Below are positions 1 through 11,958 of a stretch of DNA of 64,000 bases, one piece after another. The notes under the pieces are model-generated. The model worked only from the letters and a program-made list of their open reading frames with translations. It searched no databases and was not told the origin of the DNA. The DNA is taken from positions 97,501 to 161,500 of the forward strand of contig JAYKKM010000179.1 of NCBI GenBank assembly GCA_035772405.1. The letters run 5' to 3'. Each line of letters opens with the position of its first letter. Within the stretch, counting starts at the first letter, position 1. The translations under genes and the position numbers were made by a program. The DNA comes from Chrysogorgia sp. JL179-B06. Its lineage: Eukaryota > Cnidaria > Anthozoa > Scleralcyonacea > Chrysogorgiidae.

Positions 1-879
1 TTTTTCACAACTATACTACTACAGGTTGTGTCTTAAATGTATATCCTTCTGTCACTGAAGTTTACTATATACACCTTTTTAACTGTCATCTACAGACAAC
101 ATGCCAAATATATTATCCTTAAAGTTAAATATATAGGGTCATGTACTCATGTTTACTTTAAAATATAATAATGTGCATGTGTAAGTCAGTAAAAAGGAAA
201 TGTCCTCATTTAAAACTAAAATTGCAGTACCTAAGGGTTGGGGAGATGCTTGAGCCATTGAACTACAGTATATGGACTACAGTCAGGATATAATATAAGT
301 ATATTATATAATACTATATACAGTATAATACTACTGTATACACAGTAATATAGATTTAAGATATATAATATAAGTTTACCACATTTAGTAACTGACAGAC
401 TACTGTATGCACTTTGTCCATTTTAAATATTTTAATAAACTTACATAAAATATTGTTCCACTTATTGATACAGAGTCATTAATTTTCAGCAAGGACGAAA
501 GGTGATAACCCAGTCCAGTGTTTTGTAATAACGCTCCGTGTTTGATCACTCAAATCTGCGACCGGAATCGAACAAGCCTTCATCTATGTCGACAGAGTGC
601 TTGTACAGCATGTCAAGTACTCAAGTCACCAGTCCATTGTCATAATATTACTGAAGCTGTTTTAATATAAAATATGGCAAAGAAACACTCAACGCAGCTT
701 GCACTGAACGATGCTGTTTTTGATGGATAAAGGCGCAAACAACGAGAAAGAACCACTAAATCGAAGAAAGTTACCAGGCCAAACAAACTAGGATTGAACT
801 TTGACATTTGAAAACTAATAGATTATATTATTTGCTGCTTATATTAAAATTTGCATCAAAAACCTTATTTTATTTTGTG
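1..879. other. AT-rich stretch with no recognised gene
   Basis: I see no coding region, RNA gene or clear repeat structure. Short ATATA-rich tracts occur around 290-370. It ends where the ACACG-rich repeats begin. Confidence 0.5.
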
Positions 880-1386
880 TGAAGCGGAACACGCCCTCTA
901 GAACTGAACACGCCAGCTTACAACACGTCTGTCGTAGAACACGCTTTTAGACATCGGCAACACACAAAGCGTGTCCGAGCTGCAACACTCCAAGTGTGTC
1001 ACGTTAAAATCTTGCAACACGCCAAACGTGTTAATTTACAACACGCCAAACGTGTTAATTTACAACACGCACTTTTGTCCCCTATAACAACACGCCAATT
1101 TGGGGTGCGTGTTCTGAAAACATGTTGCGTGTTATTGTAACACGTCATAGTGTGTTCTTACAACACACATGAATTTGGAACACGCTGCAGTGTTCAACAC
1201 GCTAAAAGCGTGTTGAAAATTGGCGTGTTGTTACAACACACTTAATTCTTGACAACGTGCTCTAGCAACACGCTTCCAAATACAACACGCTTGTATTACA
1301 ACACGCTAAAGCCGTGTTGAACACGTTTGGCGTGTTGATATAGGGACAAAAATGCGTGTTCTTACAACACGTTTGGTTTTCTAGTG
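880..1386. mobile_element. Probable right end of a CACTA-type transposon with ACACG subterminal repeats
   Basis: About twenty short motifs of the form AACACGCC, AACGTGTT and GCGTGTTG crowd 890-1375 in both orientations. The block stops at CTAGTG (1381-1386), which reads CACTAG outward and is followed by TA. Dense subterminal repeats next to a CACTR end and a TA target are what elements A and B show elsewhere in this window. I found no matching left end, so the element is truncated or begins outside the window. No transposase is visible. Confidence 0.5.
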
Positions 1387-1860
1387 TAATAGGGGCCAAA
1401 ACAGCCCATGTTTCAAAAATCCAAAATGGCTCGAAAAGTAGGGGGCCGATATAGCCCTTGAGGTACTGAAACAGCCCTTGAGATTTGTTTTGGCCCCTGC
1501 TTGGGGCTGTTTGAAAGAGCCAAAGTGTCTTGCCAGCACACTGCAGTAATGTGTGACATAAGGTGTACAGCCAAGAACTGTGCACCTTGTTAGTAAAACC
1601 CATGCTTGTTCTGTTTTGGCCCTAATAGGGTCCAAAACAGCCCATGTTTCAGAAATCCAAAATGGCTCTGTGGGGCCAAAACGCTTCCTACTTGGCCAAA
1701 ACAGCCCTTAAAATAGGGGCTGATGTAGCTCCTGAGGTACTGAAACAGCCCTTGTGTTCTGTTTTGGCTCCTGCTTGGGGCCAAAATGGCCCATGTTTGT
1801 AAAAGCCAAAATGGCTCCTATGGGCCAAATTGGCTCTCTTAAAATTACTGTGTACTATTG
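1387..1860. repeat. Two diverged copies of a ~235-bp GGCCAAAACAGCCC repeat
   Basis: The unit with 'ggccaaaacagcccatgttt', 'aatccaaaatggct', 'gaggtactgaaacagccctt' and 'ttttggc(c/t)cctgcttgggg' appears at about 1389-1615 and again at 1625-1860. Open frames across it change register between copies and show no domain. I treat it as a non-coding tandem duplication. Confidence 0.7.
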
Positions 1861-1884
1861 AGAATGTAGGGGTTTTTCCAGCTA

Positions 1885-3585
1885 AGTGAAGTGTTTGAAA
1901 TATTTGTTCTCAAGCGCTTCTTGCACTCAAGACCAATAAGGCTATCGACCTGGACAAAATCAGTGCACGGCTATTGAAATGTGTAACATCTTCAATATGC
2001 CCTTCCATCACTTATTTGTTGAACCTTTCAATCCCACAACCCAGGAATTCCCTAGAATTTGGAAATCAGCGAAGGTCACTGCACTTTTCAAGTCAGGGGA
2101 TCGCACTGATGCTTCAAATTATAGGCCCATATCAATTTTGCCGACCTTAAGCAAGATTCTTGAGAGAGCATTTCATTCGCAGCTCCATCAGTATTTAATG
2201 GATAACAGCCTCCTCACAGACAAACAGTTTGGATTTCGTCCGAAGCGCTCTACTGTCACCGCTCTTACAAGTTTTGCTGACGAAGTCCTGGGCAATATGG
2301 AGCACGGAAAAGTGTGCGGAGCTGTATTTCTCGACTTGTCAAAAGCGTTCGATACGGTAGACCATGGGATCTTGTTGTCTAAATTAGAATCTATTGGTGT
2401 TTCACCGATACACTATTTTGGTTTAAGTCTTATCTTAGCAATAGATTACAACGTACATCTTATGGGAGTGAGCAGTCGGATGCCCTGTCCATTACATATG
2501 GAGTACCGCAAGGGAGCATACTAGGTCCTCTCTTATTTACCATCTACGTCAATGATCTGCCAAGTGTACCTAAGCACTGTAATATATCACTTTATGCTGA
2601 TGATACTGATTTGTACTGTTTTTCCTCAATGGTTGATGACTTGCAAGAAAATCTTAATTCTGATTTAATTATAATAGCCAATTGGCTTCACCATAACAAA
2701 CTTTCTTTAAATCTAGACAAGAGTAAATGTATGCTTATCGGTTAGAAGCAGAAAAATTAACAAGTTAGCTCAATTATCTATTACAGTTTATGATAAAATG
2801 ATATCTAGTTTAGATACATTTAAGTACTTGGGTGTAACTCTGTCATCTAATTTCACTTGGAAAGATCACATTGATGGTATTTCTTGTAAGATCAATCAGC
2901 GCTTAGGCCTTTTGCGTAGGATAAAACACTCGCTCCCCTTTAATGCTCGTCTTCTTTTTTATAATAGTCTATAATCCTTCCTATTTTCGATTATGCAGAC
3001 ATTGTTTGGGGAGATAAGAATAATGTAGAAGTTATGAGTTATTTGCAAATTTTGCAAAATAAGTCAGCTAAACTTATGTTAGATAGATCATTGTACTCAT
3101 CAGCAACTGATGCTCTCCAACCTCTACGCTGGATTCGACTCGAGGACCGCCGTAGATACCATAGATGTCTATATATCTTTAAATGCCTTAACAATTTAAC
3201 ATCACATAGTTTGGCATTTTCTAAAAATACTGATATTCATAAGTATAATACTAGGAGTAAAGATAACCTTAGACTTCCTAAAGTAAGTAACAACTGGGGT
3301 AAACAAAGGCTTGAGTATCAGGCCGTCTAGGAATGGAATGAACTTAGTCGAAACGTTTGGAACTCAAATGATATTCAAACTTTCAAACGTAATTTTTAGC
3401 TGAACTTTTATTTTAATTATGATTATTTATAGATCTCATATTTGTATAAGGAATTTAAGATTGTTCATTTAGATTAATTCTCTGTATTTAACTTTTCTAG
3501 GACCTCTCTGAAAATCACTGTTGTGAGAGAGTGTTCCTGGAGCAGATATTTCTATTTGCAATAAAGATGATTACTATTATTACAG
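1885..3585 (+). mobile_element. 5'-truncated jockey/CR1-type LINE, decayed
   Basis: The reverse-transcriptase region starts near 1900. The element ends with an AATAAAGATGATTACTATTATTAC-like simple tail at about 3560-3585, typical of CR1/L2/Rex-type LINEs, which use short 3' repeats rather than poly(A). The endonuclease domain is absent, so this is a 5'-truncated copy. Flanking target duplications were not identified. Confidence 0.85.
1979..3330 (+). pseudogene. LINE reverse transcriptase, frameshifted
   Basis: Reverse transcriptases of this group copy element RNA into DNA at a nicked target. Visible in order: the NYRPISILP palm entry (~2116), QFGFRPKRST, the catalytic FLDLSKAFDTVDH block (~2326-2364), GVPQGSILGPLL (~2500, another frame), catalytic YADDT (2592-2606), and the C-terminal region with RLEDRRRYHRCLYIFKCLN (3034-3330). 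Frameshifts lie between about 2400 and 2500 and again near 2740, and an in-frame stop interrupts the C-terminal part, so no functional protein is made. The upstream 'LKTNKAIDLDKIS' stretch at ~1930 is in a third frame. It belongs to the jockey/CR1/Rex group by motif spelling; the exact clade is not resolved. Confidence 0.88.
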
Positions 3586-3734
3586 CCCTTTCTTTTGTTT
3601 ACCTTGATAATATAAACGAGTATTGTGTTCTATATATGATAAATATATGATAAAGGGTGGTATATCAATGTCGACAATATCTAGCATACGCGACTAAGAT
3701 ATATGCATACATTAATGTGGAATTATCTTTTCAG

Positions 3735-4256
3735 AGTACTTTCAAATACGATTCTCCATACTGGAGCGACAAGAACACGTATGGATATCACGAAGGTTTG
3801 GAAGGATTAACAGATCAAGAAAGTAAGCTGGCATCCTACTGGAATACTCCGTTCAAGAAAATATGCTTGGGAATGAAAGTCAATGGCGTCACGAAATGGA
3901 TAAAGCTAGATTATGAAGCGAGTTCGCTGTACAGTGTGATAGCAAACGGAACATTTCGAGGGACAACCGCAGGACGCAGTACATGGAAGGCGCTAATCGA
4001 TGGTTCATCTTTGCAAACAAATTGCAACCTAGAGGGATTCAATATTTATTTAAACAATCTAAATGTACGACTTGGAATCATCAGTAACAATCAAGATGAT
4101 TGCAGCTCCCCTGATTCGTACATTGGGTTTGGTGTTTCTGCTGCACATGTTTGTGGAAAATCCTCTAACGTGACGTGTGGTAACATTGCTTCGTGTTCTG
4201 GAAACGATAATGGCGATAAGACCACAGCAGCAATTGGTTATATATTAGTGGAGTAA
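3735..4256 (+). CDS. Terminal exon of a skeletal-organic-matrix-protein-5-like gene (probable host gene)
   Basis: A strong splice acceptor, ttatcttttcag, precedes AGTACTTTC, and the frame then runs 173 codons to TAA. The product has the hallmark order YDSPYWSDKNTY, EGLTDQESKLASYW, a KICLGMKVNG strand, GRSTWKALIDGSSLQ.NC and a Gly-rich, Cys-rich tail with CGKSSNVTCGNIASC. I recognise this as the domain of cnidarian 'uncharacterized skeletal organic matrix protein 5'-like secreted proteins; its molecular activity is not known to me. At least six cysteines suggest disulfides and an extracellular location. Upstream exons are not visible; a LINE lies immediately upstream, so the gene may be broken or its 5' part may lie beyond it. 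The exon is followed within 50 bp by a large minisatellite. The frame is also open for 26 codons before the acceptor, which I exclude. Confidence 0.7.
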   Translation, partial: STFKYDSPYWSDKNTYGYHEGLEGLTDQESKLASYWNTPFKKICLGMKVNGVTKWIKLDYEASSLYSVIANGTFRGTTAGRSTWKALIDGSSLQTNCNLEGFNIYLNNLNVRLGIISNNQDDCSSPDSYIGFGVSAAHVCGKSSNVTCGNIASCSGNDNGDKTTAAIGYILVE

Positions 4257-4299
4257 TGTTACGGTTATTTCGAAATCGTTTGTTTCACAATTCATCCGC

Positions 4300-7054
4300 T
4301 TCCTATAGTATAGTCTTACATTACCTATAGTTGCCTCTTCTTATAGTAATAGTCTTACATTACCTATAGTTACCTCTTCTTAGTAATAGTCTTACATTAC
4401 CTACATGTATAGCTGTACCTCTTTTAGTAATAGTCTTACATTACCTATAGTTACCTCTTCTTATAGTAATAGTCTTGCATTACCTATAGTTACCTCTTCT
4501 TATAGTAATAGTCTTACATTACCTATAGTTACATCTTCTTATAGTAATAGTCTTGCATTACCTATAGTTACATCTTCTTATAGTAATAGTCTTACATTAC
4601 CTATAGTTACCTCTTCTTATAGTAATAGTCTTACATTACCTATAGTTACCTCTTCTTATAGTAATAGTCTTACATTACCTATAGTTGCCTCTTCTTATAG
4701 TAATAGTCTTGCATTACCTATAGTTACCTCTTCTTAGTAATAGTCTTACATTACCTATAGTTACCTCTTCTTATAGTAATAGTCTTGCATTACCTATAGT
4801 TACATCTTCTTATAGTAATAGTCTTGCATTACCTATAGTTACATCTTCTTATAGTAATAGTCTTACATTACCTATAGTTACCTCTTCTTATAGTAATAGT
4901 CTTACATTACCTATAGTTACCTCTTCTTAGTAATAGTATTGCATTACCTATAGTTACATCTTCTTATAGTAATAGTCTTGCATTACCTATAGTTGCATCT
5001 TCTTATAGTAATAGTCTTACATTACCTATAGTTACCTCTTCTTATAGTAATAGTCTTGCATTACCTATAGTTACCTCTTCTTATAGTAATAGTCTTACAT
5101 TACCTATAGTTACCTCTTCTTATAGTAATAGTCTTACATTACCTATAGTTGCCTCTTCTTATAGTAATAGTCTTACATTACCTATAGTTACCTCTTCTTA
5201 GTAATAGTCTTACATTACCTACATGTATAGCTGTACCTCTTTTAGTAATAGTCTTACATTACCTATAGTTACCTCTTCTTATAGTAATAGTCTTGCATTA
5301 CCTATAGTTACCTCTTCTTATAGTAATAGTCTTACATTACCTATAGTTACCTCTTCTTATAGTAATAGTCTTACATTACCTATAGTTACCTCTTCTTAGT
5401 AATAGTCTTACATTACCTATAGTTACCTCTTTTAGTAATAGTCTTACATTACCTATAGTTACCTCTTCTTTTAGTAATAGTCTTGCATTACCTATAGTTA
5501 CCTCTTCTTATAGTAATAGTCTTACATTACCTATAGTAACCTCTTCTTATAGTAATAGTCTTACATTACCTATAGTTACCTCTTCTTAGTAATAGTCTTG
5601 CATTACCTATAGTTACCTCTTCTTATAGTAATAGTCTTACATTACCTATAGTTACCTCTTCTTAGTAATAGTCTTGCATTACCTATAGCTGTACCTCTTT
5701 TAGTAATAGTATTACATTACCTATAGTTACCTCTTGTTATAGTAATAGTCTTACATTACCTATAGTTACCTCTTCTTATAGTAATAGTCTTACATTACCT
5801 ATAGTTACCTCTTCTTATAGTAATAGTCTTACATTACCTATAGTTACATCTTCTTATAGTAATAGTCTTACATTACCTATAGTTACCTCTTCTTAGTAAT
5901 AGTCTTGCATTACCTATAGCTGTACCTCTTTTAGTAATAGTATTACATTACCTATAGTTACCTCTTGTTATAGTAATAGTCTTGCATTACCTATAGTTAC
6001 CTCTTGTTATAGTAATAGTCTTACATTACCTATAGTTACCTCTTCTTATAGTAATAGTCTTACATTACCTATAGTTACATCTTCTTATAGTAATAGTCTT
6101 GCATTACCTATAGTTACATCTTCTTAGTAATAGTCTTACATTACCTATAGTTACCTCTTCTTAGTAATAGTCTTGCATTACCTATAGCTGTACCTCTTTT
6201 AGTAATAGTCTTACATTACCTATAGTTACCTCTTGTTATAGTAATAGTCTTGCATTACCTATAGTTACCTCTTCTTATAGTAATAGTATTACATTACCTA
6301 TAGTTACATCTTCTTAGTAATAGTATTACATTACCTATAGTTACCTCTTCTTATAGTAATAGTCTTACATTACCTATAGTTACCTCTTCTTATAGTAATA
6401 GTCTTACATTACCTATAGTTACATCTTCTTAGTAATAATCTTGCATTACCTATAGTTACCTCTTCTTATAGTAATAGTATTATATTACCTATAGTTACAT
6501 CTTCTTAGTAATAGTCTTACATTACCTATAGTTACATCTTCTTATAGTAATAGTCTTACATTACCTATAGTTACCTCTTCTTATGGTTAATAGTCTTGCA
6601 TTACCTATAGTTACATCTTCTTAGTAATAATCTTGCATTACCTATAGTTACCTCTTCTCATAGTAATAGTATTACATTACCTATAGTTACATCTTCTTAG
6701 TAATAGTATTACATTACCTATAGTTACATCTTCTTAGTAATAGTATTACATTACCTATAGTTACCTCTTCTTATAGTAATAGTCTTGCATTACCTATAGT
6801 TACCTCTTCTTATAGTAATAGTCTTACATTACCTATAGTTACCTCTTCTTAGTAATAGTCTTGCATTACCTATAGTTACCTCTTCTTATGGTTAATAGTC
6901 TTGCATTACCTATAGTTACCTCTTCTTATAGTAATAGTCTTGCATTACCTATAGTTACCTCTTCTTATGGTTAATAGTCTTGCATTACCTATAGTTACCT
7001 CTTCTTATAGTAATAGTCTTGCATTACCTATAGTTACCTCTTCTTATAGTAATG
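4300..7054. repeat. Minisatellite of ~39-bp units (~70 copies)
   Basis: The unit is 'tcttatagtaatagtcttac' followed by 'attacctatagttacctct'. Variant units lose two bases (TTCTTAGTAATAG) or carry TTGCATT, ACATCTTC or TATGGTTAATAG. Because 39 is divisible by three, full-length units give a fortuitous periodic open frame (SYSNSLTLPIVTS) at 4405-4737, broken by the 37-bp variants. Runs of variant order recur, for example around 4405 and 5219, pointing to block duplications. Confidence 0.97.
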
Positions 7055-7250
7055 AGAGATGCGCAAAGGAATGAAAGCCAAACTTAGTAGTTCTGTCCTT
7101 AGGGATAACAAGCTTATGTATCCCTCTTAAATTATAATTATTAGATCTTCTTTCAAAAAGATAACTCAGATATACTCGTGACCTGCCACATAGGCATTTA
7201 TACACAATAACAAGCATCTCCTGAATCCTTCTATTATGAAGTGAAGTCAT
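7054..7250 (-). pseudogene. LINE reverse-transcriptase C-terminal fragment
   Basis: The minus-strand frame contains SLHNRRIQEMLVIVYKCLCG, RSRVYLSYLF and NNYNLRGIHKLVIPKDRT, the pattern of the C-terminal part of LINE polyproteins (sLxxRRxxxxlxxxYKxlxG ... YnLRgxxxLxxPkxxT). It is cut off by the minisatellite. No RT core remains, and the clade is undetermined. Confidence 0.65.
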
Positions 7251-8294
7251 ACCAAATTTTCAAGAAGATCCTCCTATAACGTCAAAAAATCTCATTGTCT
7301 TATTTGGAAGAACTTATAAAATGATAAAGTAACTTTCATTCTAAAACGAAATCCTTTAAAATCATGAGTTTGGTGGGAGAAACACGCGCCATGTTATTTA
7401 CACTTTAGTATTTTCATTACATGAAGGCAAATATATATAACATTCTTATGATAAGTCGTTATACAAGTGTGACAAAATTCCATACATTTGCATATCAAAT
7501 AAACTGAAATATATAAAAAATAAAGCGAAGAAACGAAAATCTTCAAAATAAGTTCTTCTAAATAAAACAATACATTTTTTTGACGTTATAGGCACTTTAA
7601 ACGGAGCACTTTTTTATTTAACATCTCTTTTTTTCTGTATTCGTAGCTCCACAAAAATACCAAACACTACTACAGTATATAGGTAGAAGAATATGCTGTA
7701 GGATAAGCGAAGGTATATAATAGTTTTTATTATAATATGGCTTGGCTCGTGAGTGATCTTAACGCAGCATTCTGCAATCTGATTGGCTGCTAAGCACTCT
7801 TTACAAACCGGTAAAGACCGTTTATTACAAAACAACTGAAACATTTAAAAAAATTGAAAACAATTGAAGAAATGTGAAATATTAACCTCGTTTGGTCGGT
7901 CTGTAAAATATTTGAAATGCGATATAGCGTGCATGTGGGTTTTTCCCAGTAATTGTAGATTTATAAATAGTTATAACATTAGTTAGTTTATACGTATGAA
8001 TAGAAAGTTACTGAGTCCAATATGTCATGTAGTAATTGACCATACTGTACACAATGCTGAAGCTAATAAAATAAAATAAAATATGTACACATGTACGTAT
8101 ATATGTAGTTTTACTTTAGAATAAATATGGGCATAGTCTTCAACTAAAATACTTGTATGTAGTTTTTCAGTGAATATCAAATCGAATAAAAGTTGTGTGA
8201 AGTTGTAAACTCTTTCTCCGTCTCTGTGAGTACGCCAAACTAGGTCTTGTTCTCGCTCCTTCGTCGTCGCTCGGTCTGTACTGAAAGTCCCCAA
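7251..8294. other. AT-rich non-coding stretch
   Basis: Only short chance frames occur here (for example 7614-7844 minus), with no motifs. I see no repeat boundaries. Confidence 0.45.
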
Positions 8295-8490
8295 GTAGTA
8301 TAGGCCATGGGGGTACCGGCGCACCTAGAATTGTCGTACTAAAAAATCTCAAAATAATATCAGAACCCACCACCCACATCTTGCAAATGGAAAACGATCA
8401 TTGCAAGGGTGTCTGGTAGCAAATTGATAACACTATGAGACGTTGTACGATGACTCTAGGCACATCGGTACCCCCATGTCGTATACTACA
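8295..8490. repeat. Foldback MITE-like inverted repeat
   Basis: The sequence 'gtagtataggccatggggg' followed by 'taccggcgcacctag' at 8295-8330 is the imperfect reverse complement of 8455-8490 ('tctaggcacatcggtacccc ... gtatactac'), giving an imperfect ~36-bp stem with a ~125-base loop. No transposase is present, and I could not fix a target duplication. Confidence 0.6.
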
Positions 8491-8780
8491 ATACAGTGAG
8501 GACGCCAGTCGTATAAAGGTTTAAAAGCTGGGGTTGTCTGGTGGTAAATTGATGCCTATGTGCCCAACACTAATCTATATAATCATACATTCAATACGTC
8601 AACCGTGGGGTGAACTAACTTCGTACTTATATGATATTAACTTTGGGTTAGTACCGACTTAAGTGTGGTCAACACCACAACTTGTGATGGTGGACGTATT
8701 ATCACTTTACCACAATGTTTTTATGGCCATACGCATAAAGTCAATACGTTGTCTTTAGAATAAGTTATGGTGTATGTTAT

Positions 8781-9005
8781 ATGGACAACCTCAGCCAATT
8801 AGAGTACTACGGTAAGAACTATGACAAAGCCGTCAAGAACATTCATTCAGCGGTTAATGAGGCCAAAGGGAGGGTCGTTAAGCATTTACCAAACACTGAC
8901 ATAGACGACCATAAATTCGAGCCTTCTACCACTAAAGACGGACGTGTGAAAAGCGTCAACATATTTTATGTCGGTGGAGACGGTATTGGACGTATATATA
9001 TATAG
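8781..9005 (+). CDS. Unrecognised 74-codon open frame
   Basis: The product begins MDNLSQLEYYGKNYDKAVKN, is charged, and ends in GGDGIGRIYI. No known domain is evident. It lies just upstream of the LINE reverse transcriptase at ~9100 and could be a remnant of that element's 5' region, or chance. No splice signals or promoter were identified. Confidence 0.2.
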   Translation: MDNLSQLEYYGKNYDKAVKNIHSAVNEAKGRVVKHLPNTDIDDHKFEPSTTKDGRVKSVNIFYVGGDGIGRIYI

Positions 9006-9039
9006 TCGTTTCAACAAGCGCGGCGGACGTGGTGACATA

Positions 9040-10540
9040 GTGCTTTTCTTAGCAACACTCACGGTGTTCTTGTTAAGCGTTTGACGAATAAAATAACATT
9101 CTACATAAATTCCAGTCTGGTTTCAGGAAAGCGTTCACTACTGAAACAGCGTTAGTTATAAGACTCGTAGACCAACTTTTATTCGACCTTGACAAAAGTA
9201 ATGTCTCCGGAATAGTTTTTGTGGATTATAAGAAAGCGTTTGACCTAATAGATCACCAACTGTTATTACAAAAACTCAAAGTACTTGGTATTGGAGAGGA
9301 TTATCTTCCTCTATTTATTAGTTTTCTGAGCGATCGAAAACAGTACGTAAACGTTAATGGATGCCATTCTAAGACTGAAAATGTAAATTTCGGCGTTCCG
9401 CAAGGAAGTATACTGTATATTGGGACCTGTGCTGTTTTTGATATTTATTAATGACTTGCCGACTGCTCTGAAGAGTTCCACAGCTGATATATATACGCGG
9501 ATGATACTACAATTAGTTACTCTGACCATTATAATATTTCACCTCAAGCTATTAGTAATGGCATCCAGATGGATATAACTATGAACTACAAAATTGGTCA
9601 AAAAAAAATCGAATGACACTAAACGAAAGAAAGACGAAATCTATGCTCATTACGGGAAAACGGCTAGATAAAAAGCTGGCAAGTTTGGACTTGCAAATTG
9701 AATTAAACAACACTACTATTGAACAAGTTGATGTTTTCAGTTTGCTGGGACTAAAGCTAGATATGAGATTGACATTTGACGAACACGTCGACGCTCTTTG
9801 CAACAAGCTGTCGCAGCGAATTGGCGTCCTACGAAAGATCAATACTTTTCTTCCCCTCGAGCAAAGGATTCTCTACTACAACGCTATGATTAAACAACCG
9901 ATGATGTATGGCTCAACTGTGTGGTCTGCGTGCTCTCGTGAGAATTTAGAAAGGGTCTTGCGTGCAAAAGCGGGCTGCAAGAGTCATATTAGATACTTAC
10001 ATGCGAGCGGAAAGTGTCGAGCTCTTCAAAAAACTAAAGTGGTTGCCTTTCTTCTGTGAAGTTAAAATTCAGATATGTGTTTTGGTACACAAACGTCTTT
10101 ATGGCGAATGCCCGGCTTACATTAAAGAAGCTTTGAGGACAAACTCAGATATCCATAATCGATCAAGTCTTTATGGCTCAATAAACACAATTTCCCCACG
10201 TTTCAATAGAGAAACTGAAGGTGGACGGACATTCTCAGTCAGAATGTCAAGATTATGGAACAGCCTGCCAAACAAACTGAAGTCCATTAAGAGTATAAAC
10301 ATTTTTAGGACATCTTTGAGAACTTTTTATATTGACATTTTAAAGGATATGGACTGTTTTAAAGTATTTTAAATTTTTACTGGACCAATAGTTTATCTTA
10401 AATTCCTACTATATATATGCATGCTTATACGCAGCCATTTGTTCTGCTAACATATTTTTGTATTTATAGTTAGGAGGGCCGCTGGTTCATCAGTTTCACT
10501 GTCATGCGTTTACCATCATTAATAAAGTTGATTATTATTA
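9040..10540 (+). mobile_element. Second 5'-truncated jockey/CR1-type LINE with (TTA)n tail
   Basis: RT sequence begins near 9060 and the 3' end is AATAAAGTTGATTATTATTA. The tail continues beyond the Helitron as ttattattatta at 13255-13266. So the Helitron inserted within the LINE's simple-repeat tail and is younger than the LINE. Confidence 0.85.
9100..10372 (+). pseudogene. LINE reverse transcriptase, frameshifted
   Basis: Motifs in order: SGFRKAFTTETALV (~9115), catalytic FVDYKKAFDLIDH (~9220-9258), GVPQGSI (~9391), catalytic YADDT (9494-9508, shifted frame), MTLNERKTKSMLITGKR (9613), the thumb region DVFSLLGLKLD...LSQRIGVLRKINTFLP (to ~9900), then in another frame QKRAARVILD and the C-terminal SRLWNSLPNKLKS (to 10372). 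Frameshifts at about 9415-9500 and 9960, plus a stop at ~9605, inactivate it. It differs in sequence from the LINE at 1885-3585, so this is a separate family member, not a duplicate. Confidence 0.88.
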
Positions 10541-10595
10541 TCCCCTCGCCCGGCGCGAAGCGCCGGCCGAAGGCCGAAGGCCTGAGGGCGAGGGT
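10541..10595 (+). other. T-shaped double hairpin at the Helitron 5' end (copy 3)
   Basis: The stem CCCTCGCCC (10543-10551) pairs with GGGCGAGGG (10586-10594). It encloses two GC hairpins: GGCGC-GAA-GCGCC (10552-10564) and a GGCC/GGCC hairpin with GAA spacers (10565-10582). The fold is a three-way junction with GAA loops. The same architecture with different hairpin sequences occurs in copies 1 and 2. Confidence 0.8.
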
Positions 10596-11228
10596 GCTAA
10601 TATCGACCGGCGTTTAGTCCCTCACACGGATTCCTAGCCATTTCCAGAGTCACATTTAGTTTATTTGTTTAGAAAAGGGGATCAACGGCCAAACCTCGTC
10701 CTCAGGGCCTTCGCGGTGCGAAAAAGTCCTTATCGTTTAAACTTTAAACACGAAAAGTACATATGTTTTGTCGGGTTATAATTGGGTTCAAAAAGTTCAT
10801 AAAATGCAGTGTTCAAAAGATACAGTATCATTGGCGGGAGATGACAAGTTCGTAAATGGCGTTAAAGGTAAACCCGTTTTCCCTTTTTTGATGCTGTTAG
10901 TAATCAGTTTACAACTCGGTTTACAAAGATATTTTGCAAATATGTCCGAGTATTCAGGCTTTCATTTGATATATAGCATAATTGCTAGAGTTAGTAGTTC
11001 AAAATATATCGTCGTCGGAATATCTAATATATTTATCAGAGTTTGTGAATCCAATCCGAGCTTTTTAAAGCTGTTTCCTACTGGCAATCAGTCCCAGGGC
11101 TTCATTAGATATGTAGAACTGGTGTAAATACGAAGCGACGAGGGCAATTTGTGAAACTTTGAAAACACAAGTGAAATTAAACCTTAATTTTACGAGGAAC
11201 CATGTGATTACCTGTTGGCTGTTAGTGT

Positions 11229-11540
11229 TAATCATATAGAGGGCAAAATTTCATTCATAAATAAGTTATATAGCTACGCACATCAACAACTGTCAACATG
11301 AGAAAGCCTGCCCTGGCAAATGTCAAAACCAAGCGTGAAAAACAACTATACAAACCACTGAAAGTAACTGGTACATTACAACCAACTCTGTTGAGTTATA
11401 AACATTGACTAAGACAACAGGAGAGCTTGGATTTACAAGTAAAACACCAATCAGGTACAAGTAATTTTGCCCAGAATTTAGGAAAAATGCTCTCCTCATT
11501 AGTCAATTATATTCGAGTAATTTTGCCCTCTATATGATTA
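11229..11540. repeat. MITE with 21-bp inverted ends inside Helitron copy 3
   Basis: TAATCATATAGAGGGCAAAA at the left is matched by its reverse complement TTTTGCCCTCTATATGATTA at the right. No transposase is present; it is probably a TA-target element. It is absent from copies 1 and 2, so it partly explains why this Helitron is longer. Confidence 0.7.
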
Positions 11541-11735
11541 GCCTATTTACTGTACAGTACTGGTAGTTTAGGGTGCAAAAACATGCAGACTATAGCTGTG
11601 TTTACAACATGGGCCTGGACTACAATTTTGTAGTATAAACAAGCAATTACTGTATACTGGTTAGTGGTAATATGTGCACTGCACTGCTGTAGTGAGTAAG
11701 GGAGAGCTCGGAGTAGACAGACAATAAATGGATGA

Positions 11736-11958
11736 GCGTCAAGCTCATATCCTCAGAAAAATGATTCTGAGTTACAATGATGTATATACTGATTCTATTG
11801 ATATATGTTCTATGCGGGTTGAATTTACTACAGCAGTTAACACATTAAAATTACTGATGTATAGTAACTGCCGCATAGGCACTTATCATTTGAACCAGTA
11901 GGGTTAGAGTCACCAGTAATCAGAAGGGAATAATTTTTCTGAGGATATGAGCTTGACG
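11736..11958. repeat. Inverted-end repeat, GTCAAGCTCATATCCTCAG family
   Basis: CGTCAAGCTCATATCCTCAG at 11737-11756 faces CTGAGGATATGAGCTTGACG at 11939-11958. A similar inverted pair is at 53189-53407, and one half follows the tRNA-like sequence in Helitron copies 1 and 2 (~40605, ~42900). It is therefore a dispersed repeat family associated with tRNA-like SINE sequence. Confidence 0.65.

Noticed and set aside
4405..4737. Open frame with SYSNSLTLPIVTS repeats
   Set aside because: It is the translation of a 39-bp minisatellite, broken wherever a 37-bp unit occurs; no start context or flanking exon.
4300..7054. CRISPR-like array
   Set aside because: Units are contiguous with no unique spacers, in an animal genome; the same holds for all other arrays here.
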